A stretch of DNA of 45,951 bases, from contig CALDTK010000022.1 in the NCBI GenBank assembly GCA_937924035.1, positions 1-45,951 of the forward strand. The letters are read 5' to 3'. Made by a program: the position numbers and the translations under genes. How positions within the stretch are numbered: position 1 is the stretch's first letter; every line of letters begins with the position of its first letter. This stretch comes from an uncultured Saprospiraceae bacterium. Lineage in GTDB: Bacteria > Bacteroidota > Bacteroidia > Chitinophagales > Saprospiraceae. Shown in pieces: positions 25,157-33,359 of the stretch. Below the pieces are notes generated by a model. It saw only the letters and a list, made by a program, of their open reading frames with translations, had not been told where the DNA came from and did no database searches.

Positions 25157-27775
25157 ATGAAGAGTAACTTTCTCCTTGCGATGCTGAGCATCGTACTCCT
25201 GACTGCAGGTTGTAAAACGACCCAGTCAACTACCCAAGCTCCACTGCCAGAACCGGTGGTTGTTGAGACTCAATTTGAGCAGTTGGATACCATGGTCATT
25301 TCTGCTGAAGCGGTTCCGAAGAACCCTGAAGACTATGTTTTACCCGTCTATCAAGCCTCACAGTCTCGACCAAACGACCTAAAGCACACAAAACTTCGTT
25401 TGAGCTTTGATTGGGAAAAAGAACAGGTGATTGGGCAGGCAACACTCAAGCTAGAGCCGACCTTCTATCCTCAAAACTCCGTCACCCTTGATGCGAAAGG
25501 TTTTGAATTCAAGTCAATACGCTTGAATAACGCCACCGGCCAAGAACTCAAGTATGAGTATGAGGACAAACAGGAAGTCACAATCATGCTTCCACGAACC
25601 TACCAACGTGGCCAAGAATATGAGGTGTACATCGATTACATCGCTACCCCAGCCGCAAGTGGAGGAAGTGCAGCAATTTCTTCAGATAAAGGCTTGTTCT
25701 TCATCAACCCTCGTGGCGAAGAAGCGGACAAGCCTCAGCAAATCTGGACGCAAGGAGAAACAGAGCACAACTCTCGATGGATGCCAACGATCGACCAGCC
25801 GAACGAGCGCTCAACCCAAGAGTTTTGGATCACCGTCAACGATAAGTACAAGACGTTGAGTAACGGACTTATGATCAGTTCGACACCTGCAGCAAATGGA
25901 CGTCGTACGGACTATTGGCGCATGGACCAACCTCACGCACCTTACCTCCACATGCTTGTGGTAGGTGAGTTTGCCAAGATTGATGACAAGTGGCGCAACG
26001 TGCCGTTGAGTTACTATGTAGAAGAAGATTATCGTGCCTATGCAAAAGAGATCTTCGCGCACACGCCAGAGATGATGGAGTTCTTCTCTACCAAGCTTGG
26101 TGTTGACTACCCATGGGCCAAGTATGCACAAATTATCGTGCGCGATTACGTGAGTGGTGCCATGGAAAATACAACGGCTTCAATCTTCGGAGAGTTTGTC
26201 CAGAAGACAGATGTTGAGCTTGCCGAGGATCATAATGATTTAATCGTTGCGCACGAGCTGTTTCACCACTGGTTTGGTGACTATGTGACAACCGAGAGCT
26301 GGAGCAACCTGACCTTGAACGAAGGCTTTGCGAATTACTCAGAGTACCTCTGGTTTGAGCACAACGATGGCATTGATGGGGCAGAGAGCCACCGACTAAA
26401 TGAGCTAAATGGCTACATCGGTTCCGGAAACTTCCACCCACTTATCTGGTACCAGTTTGCTTCTAACGAGGATATGTTCGATGCGCACTCTTATAATAAG
26501 GGTGGACTCGTGCTTCACATGTTACGCAAGCAAGTAGGAGACGAAGCGTTTTTCGCTAGCCTAGAGAAATACCTCAACGATAACAAGTACTCAGCTGCTG
26601 AAGTAGATGAGTTGCGTATGGCTTTCGAAGACACGATTGGCGAAGATCTGCAGTGGTTCTTTGATCAGTGGTTCTTAGGAAACGGTCATCCAGAGCTTAC
26701 GATTGACTACGCGTATGCTGATGGCCAGGCAATGGTAACGGTAGAGCAGACGCAGGACCCCGACGACTTCCGTCCGATTTTTGTGCTTCCGACGCGCATC
26801 GAAGTTTACCCTGCGAATGGTGGCAAGGCGGTTGTACACGAGGTGACGATGGACAAGCGCATCCAAACCTTTACGGTTCCTGCTGGAGCTGATGATGTTG
26901 TCGTGTTCGATCCAGAGACAACAATTCTAGCGGTTCGCACGGAGGAACGATCAACGGCTGACGCAGAGAAGATTTTTGACCGCGTTCCGTACCTACAGAA
27001 GCAATTGTTTGCTGTGCGCGCACTCAACAATGCGGGTGATGGAGATGACTACGAAGTTCCAAGTTCAATCGTAACAAAAGCGCTTAATGCTAAGAGTCTT
27101 CGTATTCGCAACAATGGTGTTGGTATGGCTGATCCTTCAGATCCAAACATGCTGACCATGTTGATGAAGATGGCGCGTACAGACAGTGAGAGCAACGTCC
27201 GTCAAAATGTACTTTCTCGCCTCACTTCTATTCCTGCCACACCTCAACTCGTAAGCCTGTTCACAGAGGTATTGGATAAGGATAAGAGCCCAGGCGTTCA
27301 AGCTGCTGGTCTGCAAGGTCTGTTCGAAGCAGATCCTGTTGCAGCTATGGCAAAGGCGAAAACCTTAGAAAACACAAAATCAGATGCGTTGATGGCTGGA
27401 ATTGGTGGGATGTATGCGGCATCTGGAGATGCAGAGTTCTTACCCTACTTTGAAGAACGTCTTACCAAGGTTGATAATCAAGAAGCTGGTCAGTTTGTCG
27501 GAGCGTATTTAGGTCTTGCCATGCAAAACGGTCCTGAGGCGCTTACTTCTGCAGTAAAGAATATCGGCACGGTAGCAGCAAACCAGAAAAGCAGCCTTTG
27601 GCAACGTTATGGCTACACCATGGCTCTTGCTGAGATGCGCGGTATGGCGACATCCGAGGAGGGAGCTAAGCAACCCGGTATGGCTGCGATTGCGACCCTC
27701 ATAGGTGAGCAGATCAACACGATCAAGAATGCTGAGACAAATAGCCAGTTGAAGGCTGTTTTTGGGAGGATGTAG
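25157..27775 (+). CDS. M1 family zinc aminopeptidase, lipoprotein
   Basis: An 872-residue lipoprotein with lipobox LTAGC (Cys about residue 19). The catalytic core is complete: the exopeptidase motif GAMEN at 334-338, the zinc site HELFHHWFGD with His366 and His370 and Glu367 as base, and the third ligand Glu389 in LNEGFANY, giving the exact HExxH-x18-E spacing of gluzincins. The N-terminal beta-saddle domain covers about 60-290. The C-terminal ~250 residues are alpha-helical with HEAT-like repeats. It removes N-terminal amino acids from peptides in the periplasm or on the outer membrane. It follows the S41 peptidase gene by 85 bases on the same strand and ends in a strong terminator. Confidence 0.95.
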   Translation: MKSNFLLAMLSIVLLTAGCKTTQSTTQAPLPEPVVVETQFEQLDTMVISAEAVPKNPEDYVLPVYQASQSRPNDLKHTKLRLSFDWEKEQVIGQATLKLEPTFYPQNSVTLDAKGFEFKSIRLNNATGQELKYEYEDKQEVTIMLPRTYQRGQEYEVYIDYIATPAASGGSAAISSDKGLFFINPRGEEADKPQQIWTQGETEHNSRWMPTIDQPNERSTQEFWITVNDKYKTLSNGLMISSTPAANGRRTDYWRMDQPHAPYLHMLVVGEFAKIDDKWRNVPLSYYVEEDYRAYAKEIFAHTPEMMEFFSTKLGVDYPWAKYAQIIVRDYVSGAMENTTASIFGEFVQKTDVELAEDHNDLIVAHELFHHWFGDYVTTESWSNLTLNEGFANYSEYLWFEHNDGIDGAESHRLNELNGYIGSGNFHPLIWYQFASNEDMFDAHSYNKGGLVLHMLRKQVGDEAFFASLEKYLNDNKYSAAEVDELRMAFEDTIGEDLQWFFDQWFLGNGHPELTIDYAYADGQAMVTVEQTQDPDDFRPIFVLPTRIEVYPANGGKAVVHEVTMDKRIQTFTVPAGADDVVVFDPETTILAVRTEERSTADAEKIFDRVPYLQKQLFAVRALNNAGDGDDYEVPSSIVTKALNAKSLRIRNNGVGMADPSDPNMLTMLMKMARTDSESNVRQNVLSRLTSIPATPQLVSLFTEVLDKDKSPGVQAAGLQGLFEADPVAAMAKAKTLENTKSDALMAGIGGMYAASGDAEFLPYFEERLTKVDNQEAGQFVGAYLGLAMQNGPEALTSAVKNIGTVAANQKSSLWQRYGYTMALAEMRGMATSEEGAKQPGMAAIATLIGEQINTIKNAETNSQLKAVFGRM

Positions 27776-27791
27776 AACTGATTCCTGACGT

Positions 27792-27830
27792 AAAAAGCCC
27801 GAATCGACTCATGTTGGTTCGGGCTTTTTT
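27792..27830 (+). terminator. Rho-independent terminator after the M1 peptidase gene
   Basis: The stem AAAGCCCGAA pairs with TTCGGGCTTT around a 14-base spacer and is followed by a T run ending at 27830. It begins 17 bases after the stop codon. The A run before the stem may let it also work on the other strand. Confidence 0.87.
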
Positions 27831-27931
27831 ATGTTTGAGAAAGTTGATTGTTGAATATTGTCACAGATAAGGGGTTATTCGTAACAAAGCCCTTTAAAAG
27901 ATTGATCGAAATACCCCTAAACCTCACATCT

Positions 27932-27946
27932 GGTTTTGGCGAAAGC
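27932..27946 (+). repeat. Iterated 15-mer, exact consensus GGTTTTGGCGAAAGC (3 of 3), intergenic
   Basis: An exact consensus copy in non-coding DNA, which shows that the motif is not a by-product of a protein motif. Confidence 0.8.
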
Positions 27947-28091
27947 AGAAAAGCTCAACATTGACAATGTATTATCACGATAAGCTGACGTGTAGCAATC
28001 TTTTCCCACCTTTCGTCCGTTACCTTAGCGACTTCTGTTTTCCACAGCAGATTCGTTTCTTTGTGACTCAGATGCAAATTGCTAGACCACT

Positions 28092-29237
28092 ATGTTAAAA
28101 AGCATGACTTCGGCAAAGCGGGTACGCTTTCGCTCTAACCCCCGAAAGGATCAATTCAACAACGTGTTACGTGAGCGTGTTGACGCTTACTTCAAGGACA
28201 ACAACATCTCGCAGTATGCAAATACAGAGATGTACCTCAAAACGGTGCTGAGTGCTGTGATGTGGATAGCATGTTTCACAGCTGTTCTATCTGGCACATT
28301 CGACGGCAGTCCTTGGCTACTAATTGGACTTTACACGGTTTGGGGTTTTGTAAACGTATTCATTGCGTTCAATATCATGCACGATGCAACGCATGATGCC
28401 TACTCCGCCAATCCGAAGATCAACAAGATCATGGGCTACTCGATGGATTTCATCGGTGGCAACCAGTATCTTTTCCGTCGCATGCACGGTGCACACCACG
28501 GGTATGTGAACATTCACGGTATCGACGTGACCATGGAGAGCCACGGTATGTTCCGCTTTACCCCAGCTGAGCCCTGGAAGCCCTTCCACCGTTACCAGCA
28601 CATCTATACGTTCATTCTGTACTCTTTGGCTATGCTCCACTGGGTAGTGGCCAAGGATATCAAGTGGATGTTTGGAGAGACACACATCGGTAACCAGAAG
28701 AATATTCAGCACCCTTTGAAGGAGAAGATCATTCTTATTATTGGTAAGACCTGGTACTTCGGTACTGCACTCGCACTTCCCCTTATTCTTACCGGTGCTC
28801 CTTGGTGGGCTGTTGCAGTAGGGTTTGTGAGTATGCACATTCTTCCAGGCTTGTACTTCGCACTCATCTTCCAGGTGACGCACGTATACGAGGGTACGAC
28901 ATACCCGCTACCAGACGATCGTGGTGACATTCACAACAACTACGCACTGCATGTACTAGAGACCACAGCAGACTTTTCACGTAAGAGCAGGTTTGGTAGC
29001 TGGCTAATGGGTGGAATCAATATTCATGTCATCCACCATATTTTTCCGCGCATTTGCCATACACACTACCCTGCACTTACTGAAATATTGAAGGATACTG
29101 CGGATGAATTCGGACTGGAATACCAAGAGAATGAGCGCTTCATTCCTGCTTTGAAAAAGCACTATGGTATGCTAAAGCATTTGAGTAAAGAAGATGCCTA
29201 TGTACCTACGATAGGAAAGAGTGCTATGTACGCGTAG
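28092..29237 (+). CDS. Membrane fatty acid desaturase
   Basis: A 381-residue di-iron membrane desaturase of the acyl-lipid/acyl-CoA (DesA/FADS-like) type. All three His boxes are present: HDATHD at 97-102, HGAHH at 132-136 and HVIHH at 312-316 (followed by IFP). Four hydrophobic segments fit the family hairpins (about 52-72, 75-95, 172-190 and 218-262). No cytochrome b5 domain is fused, so electrons must come from a separate ferredoxin or cytochrome. It introduces a double bond into fatty acyl chains, adjusting membrane fluidity. It stands alone between two terminators. The ATG at 28092 is used; another ATG four codons later is possible. Confidence 0.92.
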   Translation: MLKSMTSAKRVRFRSNPRKDQFNNVLRERVDAYFKDNNISQYANTEMYLKTVLSAVMWIACFTAVLSGTFDGSPWLLIGLYTVWGFVNVFIAFNIMHDATHDAYSANPKINKIMGYSMDFIGGNQYLFRRMHGAHHGYVNIHGIDVTMESHGMFRFTPAEPWKPFHRYQHIYTFILYSLAMLHWVVAKDIKWMFGETHIGNQKNIQHPLKEKIILIIGKTWYFGTALALPLILTGAPWWAVAVGFVSMHILPGLYFALIFQVTHVYEGTTYPLPDDRGDIHNNYALHVLETTADFSRKSRFGSWLMGGINIHVIHHIFPRICHTHYPALTEILKDTADEFGLEYQENERFIPALKKHYGMLKHLSKEDAYVPTIGKSAMYA

Positions 29238-29256
29238 CAGCCATATCATTTAAGAG

Positions 29257-29271
29257 ACTTTCGTCAAAACA
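29257..29271 (-). repeat. Iterated 15-mer, divergent intergenic copy
   Basis: The plus strand reads ACTTTCGTCAAAACA, complementary to the consensus with three differences. It lies between the desaturase stop and its terminator. The same 15-mer occurs at 39928-39942. Confidence 0.45.
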
Positions 29272-29308
29272 AAAAGCCACCATCTCTTAGAAGATGGTGG
29301 CTTTTTTT
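29271..29308 (+). terminator. Rho-independent terminator after the desaturase gene
   Basis: The perfect stem AAAAAGCCACCATCT pairs with AGATGGTGGCTTTTT around a short loop, and the T run continues to 29308. It starts 33 bases after the desaturase stop and ends 24 bases before the DUF805 start, so the small gene needs its own promoter or read-through. Confidence 0.9.
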
Positions 29309-29332
29309 GTATTTAAAGATTAGATTCGTTGA

Positions 29333-29749
29333 GTGAGCTATGATGAAACTACTCCATTCGAATATTTCAAAATCTGTATCACCGAGAAATACTTAGACTT
29401 TGACGGAAGAGCCCGGAGAGCTGAGTACTGGTTTTTTGGATTATTTATGTTCTTGACTCTTATTCTTTTTGGTGCAATATTAGAAAATGAAATACTTGCA
29501 CTAATAGTTGTTGGATCAATAGGTCTTATTGGATTAGCACTTTTTTTACCAAGTCTCGCTGTAACTGTTCGTAGATTACATGATACCAATAAATCTGGAT
29601 GGTTTTATTTGATTGCGTTTATTCCTGTAGGAGGAATCATCCTTTTTGTTTTCACAGTATTGGAGGGAGACAGAAGAAATAATATGTATGGTAAAGACCC
29701 AAAATCCCATAATGAACCTGATGTGTCAGATCATTTAGAGATTAGATAA
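29333..29749 (+). CDS. DUF805 small membrane protein
   Basis: A 138-residue inner-membrane protein. The DUF805 signature is clear: FDGRARRAEYWFFGLFMFL (residues 22-40), then hydrophobic segments at about 37-55, 58-80 and 97-115, and VRRLHDTNKSGWFYLIAFIPV. The function of the family is unknown. The GTG at 29333 is the likely start because it gives the usual short N-terminus before the FEYFK segment. It begins just after the desaturase terminator and is convergent with the acyl-CoA synthetase gene. The coding sequence is more A+T-rich than the desaturase gene (by eye). Confidence 0.82.
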   Translation: MSYDETTPFEYFKICITEKYLDFDGRARRAEYWFFGLFMFLTLILFGAILENEILALIVVGSIGLIGLALFLPSLAVTVRRLHDTNKSGWFYLIAFIPVGGIILFVFTVLEGDRRNNMYGKDPKSHNEPDVSDHLEIR

Positions 29750-29802
29750 AATCTTCTAAATACTATTTTTTTGAATAACAATAGGTAACGTAAAGCTTTT
29801 TA

Positions 29803-31686
29803 CTAAACATATAGATTGTCTATCAAATCTGCGTAGCGATTTCTAACCACTCTCCTTTTAAGCTTCATTGTCGGAGTGAGTTCACCTTCCGTACCATCAG
29901 GGTGGGTCACATCCCAAGGTCCAGCCACAAGTTGGAACTTTTTAATTTGCTCTATGTGAGAAAACTGAGGATTGAGGCGGTCTACAATTTCTGAATACAT
30001 CGCGACTACTGCGTCTTCTTGAATGGCATCGTCAATAGTGCTAAACGCCATCCCGTTGTCAATACACCATTTTTCTAGTGCTTCTCCCGCGGGGACAATG
30101 ATGGCGCTTACAAACTTTCGGCTGTCTCCAATAACCATGATTTGTTCGACAAGGAACTCCTCTTTGAATTTACTCTCAATCGGAGCTGGAGCGACATACT
30201 TACCGCCCGATGTTTTAAGTAATTCCTTCTTGCGATCAGTAATTTTAAGAAAATCTCGTCCACCTGGACCTTTGACGAACATGCCAATGTCACCGGTTCT
30301 AAACCAGCGCTTACCATTCATTTCTGTAAAAACTTCGGCTGTAGCATCGGGACGTTTATAATACCCCTGCATAACATTAGGACCGTGAGCAAGAACCTCT
30401 CCTTCTCCTTCGCGGTAAGGACCTGAAGTGTCAATATAAAGCTCTACGTCTAGTACAGCTGGACCTACTGTTCCTAAAAGTGCGCCCGTATCATTTGGCT
30501 CATTGATTGTTAAGCCTGGAGAAGTCTCTGTAAGACCATATGCCTCCCGTACAGGGATACCTGCAGCACTAAATACGCGTAGGATGTTGTGAGGACACGG
30601 AGCTGCACCAGTAACGATTCCCTTCATTCGTCCACCAAGTGCTTCGCGCCATTTGCTAAAGATGAGTTTGTCGGCAATGCTTGCGCCAAAACCTGATAAT
30701 GGATGCTGATAGTCGTAGTTATCAGTTTTTGCCAAAGCCCAGAAAAAGAGCTTCTTTTTAATTCCTGTCAACGCCTCACCTTTAGCATATATCTTTTCGT
30801 AAACCTTCTCTAAAAGACGAGGTACGGTCGTAAAAAAGTGAGGCTTGATTGCTTGAAGATCTCCATCAGGGCCACCAAGGTTATCGGTGCCGGTTAGTGC
30901 GATTCGACAACCATTAGCGAGATATACCATACTTGCTGACCGCTCAAAAATGTGACAGAGTGGTAAAAAACTGAGAACAGTATCACCAGCATCAACTGGA
31001 AGTCTTTCGGTAGCAGCTGCAATAGAGGCGCATAAGTTGGTATGACTCAACATAACACCTTTAGGTTTTCCTGTTGTTCCACTGGTATAGATGATCGTCA
31101 TAAGATCATCGCCTTTCGTGGCTTCGCGCCTTCGCTTTATTTCGGCGTCAAGACTATCGTAAGACTCAGAATTGTCAGCCCCGTGCTCAGCACGAGGGTC
31201 CTCGCGCTCGCGCGGGACTTTCGCAAAAACATTCGACCAGTGATTACGTCCAGCAACCTTGTCAAACACATACGTTTGTACATAAGAAGGTGTGTCAGCG
31301 CCCGCAGCCTCGAACTTCTCGAACAAGTCTTGACCTCCAATAAAGCCATAAGCTACTTCCGACTGACCGAAAATGAAGCGATAATCATCAGAACTAATTG
31401 TAGGGTAGACCGGGATTGAGATCATTCCCGTTTGGGCACAGGCCATGTCGACCGCCATCCATTCCCAACGGTTCTTATAAGCTGCAATAGCAATCTTAGT
31501 CCCAACTGGTAGACCCATCTGCACAATTCCACGTGCAAGGTCATTCACATATTCAACAAACTCAGCTGAAGAAAGCCATTCCCACTCACCACTTGCTCCC
31601 CGTTGACCAACACATTGGTCTAACGGATAATTGGCTGTTGCGTAGTCGAGAGCATCAAAAGTGCGTTTGAATAGAGGAGCTTCCAT
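29803..31686 (-). CDS. Long-chain acyl-CoA synthetase (AMP-forming)
   Basis: A 627-residue ANL enzyme of the FadD15/long-chain type. Motifs: P-loop TIIYTSGTTGKPKGVMLSH near residue 200, LPLCHIFERSAS, YGLTETSP, and WFRTGDIGMF followed by LKITDRKKELLKTSGGKYVAP, with the catalytic-Lys region near the C-terminus (TPTMKLKRRVV). It activates long-chain fatty acids to acyl-CoA for phospholipid synthesis or beta-oxidation and is membrane-associated. It lies 65 bases downstream of the conserved gene at 31752 on the same strand, so they may form an operon. A GGTTTTGGCGCAAGC copy (30679-30693) encodes GFGAS. Confidence 0.93.
   Translation of the reverse strand: MEAPLFKRTFDALDYATANYPLDQCVGQRGASGEWEWLSSAEFVEYVNDLARGIVQMGLPVGTKIAIAAYKNRWEWMAVDMACAQTGMISIPVYPTISSDDYRFIFGQSEVAYGFIGGQDLFEKFEAAGADTPSYVQTYVFDKVAGRNHWSNVFAKVPREREDPRAEHGADNSESYDSLDAEIKRRREATKGDDLMTIIYTSGTTGKPKGVMLSHTNLCASIAAATERLPVDAGDTVLSFLPLCHIFERSASMVYLANGCRIALTGTDNLGGPDGDLQAIKPHFFTTVPRLLEKVYEKIYAKGEALTGIKKKLFFWALAKTDNYDYQHPLSGFGASIADKLIFSKWREALGGRMKGIVTGAAPCPHNILRVFSAAGIPVREAYGLTETSPGLTINEPNDTGALLGTVGPAVLDVELYIDTSGPYREGEGEVLAHGPNVMQGYYKRPDATAEVFTEMNGKRWFRTGDIGMFVKGPGGRDFLKITDRKKELLKTSGGKYVAPAPIESKFKEEFLVEQIMVIGDSRKFVSAIIVPAGEALEKWCIDNGMAFSTIDDAIQEDAVVAMYSEIVDRLNPQFSHIEQIKKFQLVAGPWDVTHPDGTEGELTPTMKLKRRVVRNRYADLIDNLYV
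30679..30693 (-). repeat. Iterated 15-mer, variant GGTTTTGGCGCAAGC (2 of 2 exact)
   Basis: Identical to 23126-23140. It lies on the coding strand of the acyl-CoA synthetase gene and encodes GFGAS. Confidence 0.65.
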
Positions 31687-31751
31687 GGTCGGAAGGTAAT
31701 AGCCAAGAACTTATTACGTACGCGCTTTATCAATCAAACTCCAACTGTAAT

Positions 31752-33182
31752 TTAGTAGTCGAACTCCATGCTTTGTGCAGGATATCCAAATAGACACTTT
31801 TCTTTGACTAAGTTGGTCACTTTGGCTGGAACCATCTGCTCCCAACCTTCTTCAGAATTGGCAATCATCTCAAGCACACGCGTCGAATAAATGTGCAATA
31901 GATCTGGGTTAAAGCCTCCGATATCAACAATCTGCTTTCCTTCTAAGAGGTGCTGGTACAAGAAACGTACACCTTCAGGCACAGGTAGGTTTTGAGCGGT
32001 CATTAATTCAGCAGAACCTTCTTGTTGAGCTGGATAAACAAAGAATTGAACCGTACGTGCAAACAGTTCACCAAACGCAGAAAGCAGTTTGCCATCGAGA
32101 TTATCATAATAGCGTTGCGTCATCAAGTCAAGTAACTCTCGTACTCCAATTACGAATCCAATTAGCGGTACCTTATACTCTTCGAGGTAATGCGTCAAGT
32201 CTTGGTAAGAGTCACAATTAGAGATGATTACCGTCTGACCCATTGCGTTGAGCAGCTCAGCTCGATCAAGGAAATCTTGATCATCAACGGTATCGTTGTT
32301 ACCCTTCAAATTTGAAAGGGTAATCTCTGTAAGCAGGTAACTCTTGCGGGCCTCTACATTTTTGGTTTGCCTAAACTGCTCATAAGCAGACTGTATCATG
32401 TCAAAATTGACCAGCGTAACGGGCCTAAACGAACCACGCACTACGAGGCAAGACTTGCGATAGAGAAACTCAGAAGCATGAATCGGTCGACGATCTGCAC
32501 CGAACATGGAGACCTTAGTCAAGCCATATTTTACCAAGTACAGCGAGAGCAATCGGTTATCTACCTCACGAAAGTCTGGTCCGCTCAAACGTATCATGTC
32601 GATAGACACTCTTCCGCGCAATCCATCAAGCAAACTCTTGATCAATTCCTCTAAACTTCCTCGACGCATATAACATGCGTGAACCATGTTAACCCCAAGT
32701 ATACCTATCGCTTGTTGCTGCAAACGGTTGTCTGTATCATGCATACGTGCATGTACGATAAGGTCGTTCGGTTCACCATCGGGATGGAGTTGAAAACGCA
32801 AACCCAACCAACCGTTACCTTGAATCGTTCGGGAAAAATTGATGGCCGAAACCGTATCCGCAAAAACAAAGAAATTCGAGCCTGGACGCTCATTTTGAAG
32901 ACGGGTCGTCATGAGATCATACTCATGATTTAGCATCTTATAGAGTCTAGACTCGCAGACGTAACGCCCACTAGGCTCTGGACCATAAATTTTATCTGAG
33001 TACACCTTATCGTAGGCGCTCATGGTCTTGGCAATCGTCCCCGATCCTGCGCCCACTTGGAAGAAATACCTCGCCACCTCTTGACCTGCTCCTATCTCAG
33101 AGAAGGTACCATAAATGGTATCATCAAGATTGATATCGAGCGCTTTTTGCTCTGTTTCGAGGGTTTGGTTAGTATCGGACAT
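31752..33182 (-). CDS. Conserved soluble protein of unknown function (often misnamed)
   Basis: A 476-residue protein with no signal peptide and no membrane segment. It begins with the very conserved N-terminal block INLDDTIYGTFSEIGAGQEV, then a segment AGSGTIAKTMSAYDKVYSD. I recall close homologues in many Bacteroidetes and some other phyla labelled 'TonB-dependent receptor' or 'nicotinate-nucleotide adenylyltransferase'. Neither label fits: there is no plug or barrel, and no HxGH nucleotidyltransferase motif is visible. The GxGxGT-like stretch could contact a nucleotide, but that is speculation. It is cytosolic by inference. A -7-like element TACGTTTG lies just upstream, and the acyl-CoA synthetase gene follows by 65 bases. 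Confidence 0.8.
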   Translation of the reverse strand: MSDTNQTLETEQKALDINLDDTIYGTFSEIGAGQEVARYFFQVGAGSGTIAKTMSAYDKVYSDKIYGPEPSGRYVCESRLYKMLNHEYDLMTTRLQNERPGSNFFVFADTVSAINFSRTIQGNGWLGLRFQLHPDGEPNDLIVHARMHDTDNRLQQQAIGILGVNMVHACYMRRGSLEELIKSLLDGLRGRVSIDMIRLSGPDFREVDNRLLSLYLVKYGLTKVSMFGADRRPIHASEFLYRKSCLVVRGSFRPVTLVNFDMIQSAYEQFRQTKNVEARKSYLLTEITLSNLKGNNDTVDDQDFLDRAELLNAMGQTVIISNCDSYQDLTHYLEEYKVPLIGFVIGVRELLDLMTQRYYDNLDGKLLSAFGELFARTVQFFVYPAQQEGSAELMTAQNLPVPEGVRFLYQHLLEGKQIVDIGGFNPDLLHIYSTRVLEMIANSEEGWEQMVPAKVTNLVKEKCLFGYPAQSMEFDY

Positions 33183-33210
33183 GGTGACGTAGTGTTATCA
33201 GAAGGCAATG

Positions 33211-33218
33211 CAAACGTA
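33211..33218 (-). promoter_or_regulatory. Candidate Bacteroidetes -7 element TACGTTTG
   Basis: The minus strand reads TACGTTTG, a full match to TAnnTTTG, 29 bases before the ATG at 33182. The -33 element expected 19 bases further upstream is poor (TACG instead of TTTG), so only the -7 part is supported. Confidence 0.38.
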
Positions 33219-33359
33219 CGTGATGCATTATTAGTAACGTAAGGGAGTTAAAGATGGTGCATACTGTAGCCTCTGAAACCTAGATTACCAGTGTATCGAG
33301 GGTAAACGCTAAGTTTACAGAGAGGATATTGGTTATACTTACTAGGTAATTTACTGATA

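Larger units (their letters stand above)
27776..28091. other. Intergenic region between M1 peptidase and desaturase genes
   Basis: A 316-base gap holding a terminator (27792-27830) and an intergenic exact copy of the iterated 15-mer (27932-27946). The promoter of the desaturase gene must lie in the second half, but I see no convincing TTTG/TAnnTTTG pair. Confidence 0.7.

Noticed and set aside
28320-28883. 187-codon minus-strand open frame within the desaturase gene
   Set aside because: It is antisense to a gene with all three His boxes; it has no recognisable domain.
31752-33182. Calling this a TonB-dependent receptor or a nicotinate-nucleotide adenylyltransferase
   Set aside because: No signal peptide, plug, barrel strands or HxGH motif; those names are database carry-over.
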